From the NCBI GenBank assembly GCA_902494625.1, contig CABUUB010000053.1:1-12515 (forward strand): DNA of 12,515 nt, written 5' to 3'. Below are positions 5,365-12,515 of the stretch, in pieces. The translations under genes and the position numbers were made by a program. Numbering within the stretch: the stretch's first letter is position 1; each line of letters opens with the position of its first letter. The notes under the pieces were generated by a model that searched no databases, was not told the DNA's origin, and saw only the letters and a program-made list of their open reading frames with translations. Origin of the DNA: an uncultured Collinsella sp. (GTDB lineage: Bacteria > Actinomycetota > Coriobacteriia > Coriobacteriales > Coriobacteriaceae).

Positions 5365-6498
5365 ATGTACATTTCCACACATCAGGCTCTACTCGACTTT
5401 TGCCAGCGCGCCCGTGAGTTCGACGCGATTGCCGTCGATACCGAGTTTTTGCGCGAGCGCACGTTCCATCCGCGCCTGTGCTTGGTTCAGATTGCCACCC
5501 CTGCCGAGAGCGTCGCGGTCGACCCCCTGGTAATCGACGACCTATCGCCGCTGGCCGAGCTTATGGCCGACGAGAGCGTGACTAAGGTCTTCCATGCTTG
5601 CTCGCAGGATATGGAGGTCATGCTCCATACCGTGGGCGTACTGCCGCGTCCCATTTTTGACACGCAGGTGGCCGCCGCTTTTTTGGGCGAGCGCCAGCAG
5701 ATTTCGTATGGCGCGCTTGTCCAGACGTTCTGCGGCGTATCGCTGCCCAAGACCGAGTCGCTGACCGACTGGTCGCGCCGCCCGCTGACCGATAAGCAGA
5801 TTGAGTATGCGATCGATGACGTCAAGTACCTGATCGTCGCCTATACCGAGATGATGAGCCGCCTGCGCGAGCTGGGCCGTGTGGACTGGGTGCTCGACGA
5901 GCTGCGCCCGCTGGCTGGCGAGTCGCACTATCGCGCCGATCGCCACGAGGCGTTCCGCAAGGTCAAACGCATCAACTCGTGCAGCCGTCACCAGCTGGGT
6001 ATCGCGCGCGAGCTCGCCGCCTGGCGCGAGGACCGCGCCGAGCGCCGCAACATCCCGCGCAAGTGGGTCATGTCCGACGACACGCTGATTGCGCTCGTTA
6101 AGCGCAATCCCGTGCGCGTTGAGGAGTTCCGTAGCATTCGCGGTACCGATCAGTTGGGGGAGCGCGACGTGGACGGTGCGCTCATGGCCATCAAGCGCGG
6201 CGCGAGCTGCCCGCACGATCGCCTGCCGCTCATGGTGCGCGGGCATCGCCAGATCTCTCCGGAGCTGGAGAGCGTGACGGACCTGATGTACGCGCTCATC
6301 CGCCTGGTTGCCGAGCGCTCGGGCGTGGCGACCTCGGTCATTGCCTCGCGCGATGACCTGGCCGACTATATTGAGCATCCCGAGCAGAGCCCCCTGCGCG
6401 AAGGCTGGCGCTTTGAGCTCGTGGGCTCGCGCCTGGACGATCTGCTCTCGGGCAATATGGGGTTGACGGTGAAGGACGGCAAAATTGAATTGCTGTAA
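5365..6498 (+). CDS. rnd: Ribonuclease D
   Basis: A 3'-to-5' exoribonuclease of the DEDD-y class that trims tRNA and other stable RNA precursors. With the start at 5365 the protein has 377 residues, the size of E. coli RNase D. Exo I is D25-T-E27 (VDTEFLRER), Exo II has D82 in HACSQDMEV, and Exo III is Y148-x3-D152 (YAIDDVKYL), so all four catalytic acids and the Tyr are present. A C-terminal HRDC domain follows (about residues 200-290; AAWREDRAERRNIPRKWV, then IRG). A GTG at 5329 is in frame, but its 12 extra residues are not family-like and no ribosome binding site precedes it. The chosen ATG has only a weak GGGT. It heads a plus-strand run with the zinc peptidase and exonuclease VII genes. 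Confidence 0.93.
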   Translation: MYISTHQALLDFCQRAREFDAIAVDTEFLRERTFHPRLCLVQIATPAESVAVDPLVIDDLSPLAELMADESVTKVFHACSQDMEVMLHTVGVLPRPIFDTQVAAAFLGERQQISYGALVQTFCGVSLPKTESLTDWSRRPLTDKQIEYAIDDVKYLIVAYTEMMSRLRELGRVDWVLDELRPLAGESHYRADRHEAFRKVKRINSCSRHQLGIARELAAWREDRAERRNIPRKWVMSDDTLIALVKRNPVRVEEFRSIRGTDQLGERDVDGALMAIKRGASCPHDRLPLMVRGHRQISPELESVTDLMYALIRLVAERSGVATSVIASRDDLADYIEHPEQSPLREGWRFELVGSRLDDLLSGNMGLTVKDGKIELL

Positions 6499-6562
6499 GG
6501 AGGCCTAGCCGCTTGAATGGGTAGAATGCCTCCAACGTGTAACTCGATTCGGAGGAATTCGC

Positions 6563-7267
6563 ATGCCTTATTACTATGGATACGGCTTTGGCATCGACCC
6601 GCTGTACCTGCTGGTTGTTCTTGTCTGCACGGTGCTTGGCCTTGCTGCACAGAACTATATCAACTCGACGTACAAAACCTGGTCCAAGGTTCGCTCGGAC
6701 GGCGCCACGGGCGCCACGGTCGCTCGCCGCATGCTCGACGCCAACGGCTGCAACGCCGTGGGTATCAAGGGTGTCGCCGGCGAGCTCACCGACCATTACA
6801 ACCCGCAGGACAATAACCTGTATCTCTCGGATGCCAACCGTTCGGGCGGGTCGGTCGCAAGCGTTGCCGTCGCCTGCCACGAGGCGGGCCATGCCGCCCA
6901 GCGTCAAAGCGGTTATGCCATGATGAAGGTACGCACAGCCCTCGTGCCGGTCGTCAACTTTACCCAGAACACTTGGACCATCGTGTTGCTCATGGGTCTG
7001 TTTATGAACATCGCGGGACTCACGACCCTCGCACTGATCTTCTTCTCGTTTAGCGTGCTGTTCCAACTGGTTACACTGCCGGTCGAGATTGATGCCAGCC
7101 GCCGCGCCGTGGCGTATATCGAGCAGTCGGGCATGAGCTCCAAGCAGGTCAACGGTGCCAAGAAGGTCCTGACGGCAGCCGCACTTACCTATGTGGCCGC
7201 GGCGCTCACTTCGATCATTCAGCTGCTCTACCTTATGGCTCGCTACAACAGAAACTCCAACCGATAG
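6563..7267 (+). CDS. YugP-like membrane zinc metallopeptidase
   Basis: A 234-residue member of the Zn_peptidase_2 (YugP) family. The zinc motif HEAGH is at residues 106-110, preceded by the usual YNPQDNNLYLSD segment. Membrane segments flank it: one near the N-terminus (about 13-31), a pair in the middle (about 125-170) and one near the C-terminus (about 200-220). The start has a strong GGAGG 7 nt upstream. It lies 64 nt after RNase D. The physiological substrate of the family is not established, so only a membrane-protease role can be stated. Confidence 0.9.
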   Translation: MPYYYGYGFGIDPLYLLVVLVCTVLGLAAQNYINSTYKTWSKVRSDGATGATVARRMLDANGCNAVGIKGVAGELTDHYNPQDNNLYLSDANRSGGSVASVAVACHEAGHAAQRQSGYAMMKVRTALVPVVNFTQNTWTIVLLMGLFMNIAGLTTLALIFFSFSVLFQLVTLPVEIDASRRAVAYIEQSGMSSKQVNGAKKVLTAAALTYVAAALTSIIQLLYLMARYNRNSNR

Positions 7268-7283
7268 CAAATTGGGTCGTTGG

Positions 7284-7361
7284 GCGCCGCGGAGATTCGT
7301 GTCCCCGCGGCGCTGTACTATGTGTTGGACTTGAATTTGCGCAGGGCCGAAGCCCTTGCGC
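7284..7361 (+). other. Two hairpins between the zinc peptidase and xseA
   Basis: The first is a perfect 9-bp GC stem (7284-7292 with 7305-7313, 12-nt loop), possibly a terminator for the zinc peptidase gene, though no U-run follows. The second (7339-7347 with 7352-7361, CGAA loop, one bulged T) ends 9 nt before the xseA ribosome binding site AAAGGAG (7371-7377). It could slow translation or protect the xseA message. Confidence 0.5.
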
Positions 7362-7382
7362 ACGATGACGAAAGGAGACTGC

Positions 7383-8834
7383 GTGGCGGGCTGGAATCTA
7401 ACCGGCAATGCCGTTTCCGCCGAGTTCGACGGTTCGGACGATCAGGAGCGCAAGGAGCTCAGTGTGAGCCAAGCGGTGGAGATCGCCGCTGGCGCGCTCG
7501 ATGCCATTCCGCAGCTGAGCGTCCTGGGCGAGGTCACGGGCTTCCGTGGTCCCAATGCCCGAAGCGGCCACTGCTACTTCCAAATCAAGGACGACTCGGC
7601 GGCCGTCGACTGCATCATCTGGAAGGGCGCCTACCTTAAGCGCACCTTCGACTTGCGCGACGGCATGCAGGTGAGCTTTAAGGGCAGCTTCAATCTCTAT
7701 AAGGCCACGGGCCGCATGAGCTTTGTCGCTCGTTCGTTTTCGCTGGCGGGGGAGGGTCTGCTGCGTCAACAAGTGTCGCAACTGGCCGAAAAGCTACGCC
7801 GCGAGGGCCTGATGGACGAAGCGCACAAGCGCCGCATCCCGGTGTTCTGCTCCCGCGTGGCGGTCGTTACCTCGCTTTCGGGTGCCGTAATCGACGACGT
7901 CAAGCGCACATTGCGTCGTCGCAACCCGCTCGTCGAGCTCGTCTGCGTGGGCGCTAAGGTCCAAGGCGAGGGTGCGCCGGCCGAGCTTATTGAGGGCCTG
8001 CGCCGTGCCGCCGCCATCACGCCGGCGCCCGACTGCATCTTGCTGGTGCGCGGCGGCGGCTCCTTTGAGGACCTCATGACCTTTAATGACGAGGAGCTTG
8101 CCCGTGCGGTGGCGGCTTGTCCTGTGCCCGTGGTGACCGGCATTGGCCATGAGCCCGATACCTCGATTTGCGACATGGTGAGCGACCGCCGCGCCTCCAC
8201 GCCCACGGCGGCGGCAGAATCGGTGGCGCCGGCTATGACGGAGTTGGCCGATGTGCTCGAGGCGCGCCATCAGCGTCTGGGTGCCGCGATGGCATCGATG
8301 ATTGGGTCGGCCCAGGTCGACCTGGAGATGCTCGATCAGCGCGGTCGCCGTGCCTGGGATACCTATACGGCTCGCCTGGGCGATGCGCTCGATGCGGCTG
8401 CGTGCCGCCCATGCCTCAACGACCCCACATTTATGGTCGAGCGTCGCGAATCGGAGCTTGCGCTGACCGCCGATCGCCTGTCGGGTGCCATAGTGCGCTC
8501 GGTCGGAGCTTTCCGATCCAGCTTTGAACGCCTGCCCGAGCGTCTGGTTGCAAGCACCTCGGGGCTCGATGGCAAACGCCATGCGCTCACGCTTGCGAGT
8601 TCCCGTCTGGAGCATCAAGGGCGCACGATGCTCAACAAGCCAGCGTCCGACCTGGGCCGTGCGGCAGCCTCGCTCGATGCCCTGTCGCCGCTCAAGGTGC
8701 TTGCTCGTGGTTATTCCATCGCGTACAGCGATGATGGGGTGGTCACGAGCGCCAAGACCTTTAAGCCCGGCGACGCCATCCGCGTGCGCATGGCAGACGG
8801 CAACGTGGCGGCAACGGTCGATACGGTCGAGTAG
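7383..8834 (+). CDS. xseA: Exodeoxyribonuclease VII large subunit
   Basis: The large, catalytic subunit of exonuclease VII, which degrades single-stranded DNA from both ends and acts with XseB. It has 483 residues from the GTG at 7383, which is chosen because AAAGGAG ends 5 nt before it; upstream in-frame ATGs overlap that site. An N-terminal OB-fold domain spans about residues 20-115 (LSVLGEVTGF, HCYFQIKDD, VDCIIWKG). The catalytic domain carries RGGGSFEDL (223-231) and GHEPDTSICDMVSDRRASTPTAAAE (from residue 255). A long helical middle and a C-terminal LARGYSIAY segment complete the family architecture. xseB follows 42 nt downstream, so the two are probably one operon. Confidence 0.96.
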   Translation: MAGWNLTGNAVSAEFDGSDDQERKELSVSQAVEIAAGALDAIPQLSVLGEVTGFRGPNARSGHCYFQIKDDSAAVDCIIWKGAYLKRTFDLRDGMQVSFKGSFNLYKATGRMSFVARSFSLAGEGLLRQQVSQLAEKLRREGLMDEAHKRRIPVFCSRVAVVTSLSGAVIDDVKRTLRRRNPLVELVCVGAKVQGEGAPAELIEGLRRAAAITPAPDCILLVRGGGSFEDLMTFNDEELARAVAACPVPVVTGIGHEPDTSICDMVSDRRASTPTAAAESVAPAMTELADVLEARHQRLGAAMASMIGSAQVDLEMLDQRGRRAWDTYTARLGDALDAAACRPCLNDPTFMVERRESELALTADRLSGAIVRSVGAFRSSFERLPERLVASTSGLDGKRHALTLASSRLEHQGRTMLNKPASDLGRAAASLDALSPLKVLARGYSIAYSDDGVVTSAKTFKPGDAIRVRMADGNVAATVDTVE

Positions 8835-8876
8835 GCCGCGTTTCATAGCGATAAACCTTTAGGAAAGGAAACAGAT

Positions 8877-9143
8877 ATGGCAGAGAAAACCCCGGTCGAG
8901 CAGCTTACGTACAAGCAGGCTTCGCAGGAGTTGGAGCTCATCATCCGCAGCTTGGAGTCGGGCGATATGGAGCTCGAGGAGTCGCTCGAGAGCTATACCC
9001 GCGGCGTAGAGCTCCTCAAGAGCCTGCGCACCCGCCTGTCCGATGCCGAGCAGAAGGTCTCGGTGCTTCTTAAGGACGTCGACGGCAACGACGTGCTCGC
9101 CGACGGCGAAGCCGCCAACACCGACGACAACCTCTCGTTCTAA
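8877..9143 (+). CDS. xseB: Exodeoxyribonuclease VII small subunit
   Basis: An 88-residue XseB protein, which binds the helical region of XseA in the exonuclease VII complex. The hallmark LIIRSLESGDMELEESLESYTRGVELL pattern is present at about residues 21-47, followed by LxxAEQKV. It is mostly helical, with an acidic, low-complexity tail (from about 68). The start has an AGGAAAGGAAA purine-rich site. Its position right after xseA supports both calls. Confidence 0.96.
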   Translation: MAEKTPVEQLTYKQASQELELIIRSLESGDMELEESLESYTRGVELLKSLRTRLSDAEQKVSVLLKDVDGNDVLADGEAANTDDNLSF

Positions 9144-9150
9144 CCATCTC

Positions 9151-9173
9151 GACCAAATATAATTACCTTGGTC
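9151..9173 (+). promoter_or_regulatory. TATAAT promoter inside an inverted repeat upstream of the HIT gene
   Basis: A perfect consensus -10 (TATAAT, 9158-9163) lies between exact 6-bp arms GACCAA (9151-9156) and TTGGTC (9168-9173). The -35 region is poor (TCGTTC at 17 nt), as expected for a promoter that needs an activator or is controlled by an operator over the -10. Transcription would start near 9170, leaving a short leader with the AAAGGAA site. Confidence 0.55.
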
Positions 9174-9192
9174 TGTGAGAAAGGAACCAACC

Positions 9193-9528
9193 ATGTGCGA
9201 TTGCATCTTCTGCAAAATTGCCAACCACGAGATCCCCTCGACCGTTGTCTATGAGGACGACCAGGTCATCGCGTTCGACGACCTCAATCCCCAGGCACCG
9301 GTCCATACGCTCGTGATCCCCAAGAAGCACTACAGTGACATCGCCGACAACGTACCTGCCGAGACCATGGGCGCCATGGCTCACGCCATCCAGGAGGTCG
9401 CCAAGGCCAAGGGTCTGGAGGACGGCTTCCGCGTCATCTCCAACAAGGGCGTCAACGCCGGCCAGACCGTCATGCACTTCCACATGCATGTCCTCGGCGG
9501 CAAGAACCTGGGCGAGAACCTCATCTGA
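9193..9528 (+). CDS. HIT family protein (Hint-like nucleotide phosphoramidase/hydrolase)
   Basis: A 111-residue histidine-triad protein, likely a purine nucleoside phosphoramidase of the Hint/HinT branch acting on AMP-linked substrates in the cytoplasm. The triad HFHMHVLGG has histidines at 95, 97 and 99, with His97 as the expected nucleophile. The start CIFCKI (C4 and C7) is the zinc-binding pair of this branch. Length fits (about 110-120). The start at 9193 is chosen because AAAGGAA ends about 6 nt upstream; an in-frame ATG-like extension would cover that site. It follows xseB by 49 nt but seems to have its own promoter. Confidence 0.93.
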   Translation: MCDCIFCKIANHEIPSTVVYEDDQVIAFDDLNPQAPVHTLVIPKKHYSDIADNVPAETMGAMAHAIQEVAKAKGLEDGFRVISNKGVNAGQTVMHFHMHVLGGKNLGENLI

Positions 9529-9569
9529 GGGCGCGTAGGCCGTCGACTTGGCTGCCTTTGGAGTAATCT

Positions 9570-10460
9570 ATGCAGCTTTCTCAACTCGAATACCTTCAAG
9601 CTGTAGCGAACTATGGCGGCGTGCGCAAAGCAGCTCGCGCCGTTCACGTGAGTCCGCAGGCCGTTTCGTCGGCAATAAAAAAGTTGGAATCTGAGTATCA
9701 GATTGTTTTGCTCGACCGATCGGCGGGGGAGGCTGTTTTGTCTCCGGCGGGCAGAGAATTTGCGCGTCGTGCACGCGTGATCCTGGCGCAAGTCGACGAT
9801 CTCAAAAAGTACGCTCAATCGGGGAACGGCGGCGTTTCGCCCGACGGCCATTTCCGTCTTTACGCCCCCTGTCTTCACGGGCGGGGGCGCCTTTTTTCCG
9901 AAAACTGGTACGACTCGTTTGAAAGCTCGCACCCTCAGATTCATCTTGATGTGTGGCATCAGCCAACGGCAACATGCTTTGAATCACTTATACTTGGAAT
10001 TTCGGACGCGGCTATCTCGTTTGAGGAACCACGGGACAGCGTCCTTTCTTCAAAATATATGGGTGAAAAGGAGCTCAAGGTTCTTTCGTGCCCAGCGGGT
10101 CATCAATCTGTGGGTGCTATGACCGTTCGTGAGTTACTGGGCGGCAGGCTCGCTGTTCCGATTAATTTGTCGCCCTGTCTCAATGCAATCAATCAATGTC
10201 CCGAGGCTCAGCTGGTTAATTTCCGCTTTCGCGATGTCGAATACGGAAACAGGGCGCAGGCTGAGTTTCTTCAAGACGGGGGATTGATATTGAGTTTTTC
10301 TGGCTCTTCTCTCGCATCAGATGGACTGGAAGTGAGCGAGTGCTCCATTGAAGGCTCGCATGACGTAGCCTTGCCCATCTACTTTTGCTATCGACAAAAT
10401 GCCTGGACCGATCGACACCAGACGATATTTCTTCACCTATTGCGTCACCTTGCTTCGTGA
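9570..10460 (+). CDS. LysR-type transcriptional regulator
   Basis: A 296-residue LysR-family DNA-binding protein. The winged helix-turn-helix lies at residues 1-60 (LEYLQAVANYGGVRKAARAV, then SPQAVSSAIKKLE), followed by a linker helix and a periplasmic-binding-protein-like effector domain (about 90-290). A GGAG site lies 6 nt before the ATG. Unlike most LysR genes it points the same way as its probable target, the MFS transporter 119 nt downstream, with a 23-bp dyad between them. Codon use is less GC-rich than in the preceding genes, suggesting a different history. The effector cannot be told from the sequence. The effector domain is divergent, but the N-terminus leaves no doubt about the family. 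Confidence 0.92.
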   Translation: MQLSQLEYLQAVANYGGVRKAARAVHVSPQAVSSAIKKLESEYQIVLLDRSAGEAVLSPAGREFARRARVILAQVDDLKKYAQSGNGGVSPDGHFRLYAPCLHGRGRLFSENWYDSFESSHPQIHLDVWHQPTATCFESLILGISDAAISFEEPRDSVLSSKYMGEKELKVLSCPAGHQSVGAMTVRELLGGRLAVPINLSPCLNAINQCPEAQLVNFRFRDVEYGNRAQAEFLQDGGLILSFSGSSLASDGLEVSECSIEGSHDVALPIYFCYRQNAWTDRHQTIFLHLLRHLAS

Positions 10461-10476
10461 GGCCATTTGGCCTTGT

Positions 10477-10499
10477 GGCGTCAAGTGAATGTTGACGCC
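10477..10499 (+). promoter_or_regulatory. 23-bp dyad between LysR and MFS genes (operator or weak terminator)
   Basis: GGCGTCAA and TTGACGCC are perfect 8-bp arms around a 7-nt centre. The core GTCAA-N7-TTGAC resembles the dyad sites LysR regulators bind, and it sits about 80 nt upstream of the transporter start. As a terminator it would be weak, because only TTGTAACA follows. I favour an operator, with terminator as the alternative. A shorter dyad GGCCA-TT-TGGCC (10461-10472) lies right before it. Confidence 0.5.
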
Positions 10500-10579
10500 T
10501 TGTAACACATGACTGACGGCTCTGCCCTCATGCTTTTCCAAGATTCCGATTTAGATTGCTGACTCTTGGAGGGCGGAGC

Positions 10580-11740
10580 ATGAAAAACCGTACGGTTTTG
10601 CTTTATATGACGTTCGTTTTTCTGTCGAACTTCAGCACCATTTTGTATTTTCTGACGGTTTACCTTGAATTCGTCGGATTCTCGATGGTGGCGATTTCTA
10701 GCATGATGATTGCATATCAAGTGAGCAAGTTCATCCTTGAAGTTCCCACTGGCTATATTGCTGATAGGCTTGGACGAAAGACGAGCGGTCTCGTTGGCGT
10801 CGTGGGAATGCTTGGATACTACGCCGCCCTACTCCTTGTCCGTTCTCCTCTGCTTTTGATCGGCGCGTTTGCTCTCAAAGGTTTTGCCGCTGCATGTGTG
10901 AGCGGATCCATCGAAGCGATTTACATTGACAGCGTCTCTCGGGACCAACTCGTGAGACTTAATATCGTTGAGCGATTTGTCTTCTATGCGTCTTATGCCC
11001 TCTCCGCTTGTGTGGGCGGTTTCATTTCGTCCGCTGGCGCGTATCTCATTGGGCTTTCGGTCGATATCATCACAATGGTGCTGACATTGGTTGTCGTTGT
11101 TTGTATTCCTGAGGTGAGAAGAGGAGGCACTGCGGGGACACTTGAGCATGGAATGAGCCCGAAGATGATCGGTGCAGCTATTGCGGGTAATGGCATTCTT
11201 CGGTCGGCGTTCATCATGGACTGTTCTCAAGCATTTGCTTTTGTCGCCCTGGAAGACTTTTTCTCACTGTTGCTTGCAGGCCGCGGACTGAATGCTGTCG
11301 CTTCGGGCGTGACCATTGCGGTCCAGCTCCTTGCCTCCGCCTCCATAGGATTTATTGTGCCCAGTGTGATTGCTCGTGTCGACAAGGGCCGTTTTGCGCG
11401 TATTTGCGGCATCATTCGCTTAGTATTGACAGCTTTGTTTTTGATTCCCCTTACTCCGGCTAATTTGCTGCCCGTGTCCTATGTGCTGCAGACTGTTGCG
11501 TACTCGTTGTTTGCCCCAATCAAATACTCGATTTTTCAAAATGCTGCCGATTCTTCGATGCGCTGTTCACTGATTTCGGTTCAAAGCCAGATGGTGGCGG
11601 TGGGTGCCATCCTTTTCTATCTGTTCAATGCTGCGTTGAGCAGCATCGCGGGCATTCGAGTCATATTTCTTGTTGCGCTCGGGATTTCTTCTCTGGTGTA
11701 TATCCCCGTGCTCTTTCGTCTTACAAGCCAAAGGCCATGA
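10580..11740 (+). CDS. Major facilitator superfamily transporter
   Basis: A 386-residue integral membrane protein with about 12 hydrophobic segments in two halves, typical of MFS permeases. The motif A loop GYIADRLGRKTSG is present between helices 2 and 3 (about residues 58-70). The start at 10580 is supported by GGAGGG 6 nt upstream and by the short charged beginning MKNR before the first helix. It is lower in G+C than the housekeeping genes nearby. The upstream LysR gene suggests inducible export of a small molecule or drug, but neither substrate nor direction can be read from the sequence. A terminator hairpin follows, so the LysR/MFS pair is a self-contained cassette. Confidence 0.9.
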   Translation: MKNRTVLLYMTFVFLSNFSTILYFLTVYLEFVGFSMVAISSMMIAYQVSKFILEVPTGYIADRLGRKTSGLVGVVGMLGYYAALLLVRSPLLLIGAFALKGFAAACVSGSIEAIYIDSVSRDQLVRLNIVERFVFYASYALSACVGGFISSAGAYLIGLSVDIITMVLTLVVVVCIPEVRRGGTAGTLEHGMSPKMIGAAIAGNGILRSAFIMDCSQAFAFVALEDFFSLLLAGRGLNAVASGVTIAVQLLASASIGFIVPSVIARVDKGRFARICGIIRLVLTALFLIPLTPANLLPVSYVLQTVAYSLFAPIKYSIFQNAADSSMRCSLISVQSQMVAVGAILFYLFNAALSSIAGIRVIFLVALGISSLVYIPVLFRLTSQRP

Positions 11741-11773
11741 GTATTTAGGCACCGATAACTTATATATCAACGC

Positions 11774-11810
11774 AATAAACCCGAGCGCGAGGGCGTTTGG
11801 GTTTATTATT
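11774..11810 (+). terminator. Terminator after the MFS gene
   Basis: A perfect 9-bp stem (AATAAACCC 11774-11782 with GGGTTTATT 11799-11807) with a 16-nt GC-rich loop. The second arm continues into ATT, giving a U-rich end on the plus strand, and the A-rich first arm could also serve in reverse. It separates the transporter from the acetate kinase. Confidence 0.65.
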
Positions 11811-11860
11811 GAAGCGTATGTAACCTGGCGGCGCCACACCGCCTGTTAGTAGGGAGACAC

Positions 11861-12515
11861 ATGAACGTTCTGGTCGTCAACGCAGGATCTTCGACCCTTA
11901 AGTATCAGGTCATCGATACCAAGTCCCACAAGGTGTCCGCAAAGGGCTCCTGCGAGCGCGTCTGCTTTACCGGCGGTACCTTCACCCACGCTGCCAACGG
12001 TTCCAAGAAGGTGACCGAGAACATCGAGTTCCCCGACCACAAGGTCGCCATCGAGGTCGTTCTGAAGGACCTCGAGGCCAACGGCGTCAAGATCGAGGGC
12101 ATCGGCCATCGCATCGTTCAGGGCGGTTGGTACTTTGGCGACTCCTCCCTCGTCGACGAGGACGTTCTCGCCAAGATCCGCGAGGTCGCCCCGCTGGCGC
12201 CGCTGCACAACAACCCCGAGGCCAACGTTATCGAGTACTGCCTCGAACAGTATCCCGACCTGCCCAACGTCACGGTCTACGACACCGCTTTCCACTTCAA
12301 CATGCCCGAGGTCGCCAAGACTTACGCCCTGCCCAAGGATGTTTGCGACAAGCTGCACATCCGTAAGTACGGCGCCCACGGCACCAGCTACCGTTACATC
12401 TCCAAGAAGGTCGCAGAGATGACCAACGGCGAGGCCCGCAAGGTCGTCGTGTGCCATATCGGCTCCGGCGCTTCCCTGTGCGCCATCGAGGACGGCAAGT
12501 GCATGGACACCACCA
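11861..12515 (+). CDS. ackA: Acetate kinase, N-terminal half (partial)
   Basis: The first 218 residues of an acetate/propionate kinase, which makes ATP and acetate from acetyl phosphate in fermentation. Family motifs: NAGSSTLK (residues 7-14), GHRIVQGG (82-89) with Arg84, APLHN (His116), YDTAFH (Asp141), IRKYGAHGTS (His173) and CHIGSGAS (198-205). The catalytic Asp, Arg and His residues are in place. Deviations from the commonest pattern are Thr12, Gln87 (HGG to QGG), Tyr177 (HGTSH to HGTSY) and Ser202 (HLGNG to HIGSG). The ribosome binding site AGGGAG lies 4 nt before the ATG. GC-rich, strongly biased codon use points to high expression. A pta gene would be expected nearby, but it is not in the window. 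Confidence 0.93.
   Translation, partial: MNVLVVNAGSSTLKYQVIDTKSHKVSAKGSCERVCFTGGTFTHAANGSKKVTENIEFPDHKVAIEVVLKDLEANGVKIEGIGHRIVQGGWYFGDSSLVDEDVLAKIREVAPLAPLHNNPEANVIEYCLEQYPDLPNVTVYDTAFHFNMPEVAKTYALPKDVCDKLHIRKYGAHGTSYRYISKKVAEMTNGEARKVVVCHIGSGASLCAIEDGKCMDTT

Noticed and set aside
6499..6533. GGAGGC...GCCTCC inverted repeat with a TAGAAT box between rnd and the zinc peptidase
   Set aside because: The arms are only 6 bp with a 23-nt loop, one arm is ordinary purine-rich sequence, and no -35 lies at a proper distance; too weak to call.
5542..7408. Minus-strand open frames opposite rnd and the zinc peptidase
   Set aside because: These are shadows of GC-rich coding sequence; the plus-strand genes have complete catalytic motifs.
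7794..8846. 350-codon minus-strand frame opposite xseA
   Set aside because: The xseA frame carries all family motifs; the antisense frame has none and no ribosome binding site that I can see.

Overview
The window (about 12.5 kb, GC-rich, mostly around 60% G+C by eye) looks like a chromosomal segment from a gut actinobacterium of the class Coriobacteriia, most likely Collinsella or a close relative. This is inferred from gene content and style: an LPXTG-anchored C69 dipeptidase, a stand-alone ECF-type tryptophan transporter, GC-rich codon use and strong AAAGGA-type ribosome binding sites. It has not been confirmed by a search. No rRNA, tRNA, CRISPR array or insertion-sequence transposase is visible.

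Left part (1-1880, minus strand): a tryptophan-uptake operon. It starts with a 22-codon leader peptide carrying three consecutive Trp codons, followed by a GC-rich hairpin with a UUCG loop and U-run (a ribosome-mediated attenuator). Next come a TrpP-like membrane S component and an ECF-type ABC ATPase that runs off the left edge. A 21-nt sequence directly after the Trp codons is repeated in inverted orientation beyond the terminator, and a perfect 17-bp palindrome sits between the two transporter genes. The leader and this extra pairing are the most interesting part of the window.

Middle-left (1890-5266, minus strand): a cell-wall-anchored C69 peptidase with signal peptide, N-terminal catalytic Cys, TPEQP repeats and LPTTG sorting signal, ending at a strong terminator. 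Upstream of it is a 305-nt AT-rich gene-free stretch. Then comes a two-gene unit: a DAGK-family lipid kinase followed after 9 nt by a 30-codon single-span membrane peptide, closed by a perfect 12-bp terminator hairpin.

Middle-right (5295-9528, plus strand): divergent from the lipid kinase lie housekeeping genes for RNase D, a YugP-like membrane zinc peptidase, both exonuclease VII subunits (xseA, xseB) and a HIT-family nucleotide hydrolase with its own TATAAT promoter inside an inverted repeat.

Right part (9570-12515, plus strand): a LysR-type regulator and an MFS transporter, separated by a 23-bp dyad and visibly less GC-rich than their neighbours. This is a plausible acquired regulator/exporter cassette. 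After a terminator hairpin follows the first half of an acetate kinase gene with several non-canonical residues in its signature motifs, cut by the right edge.
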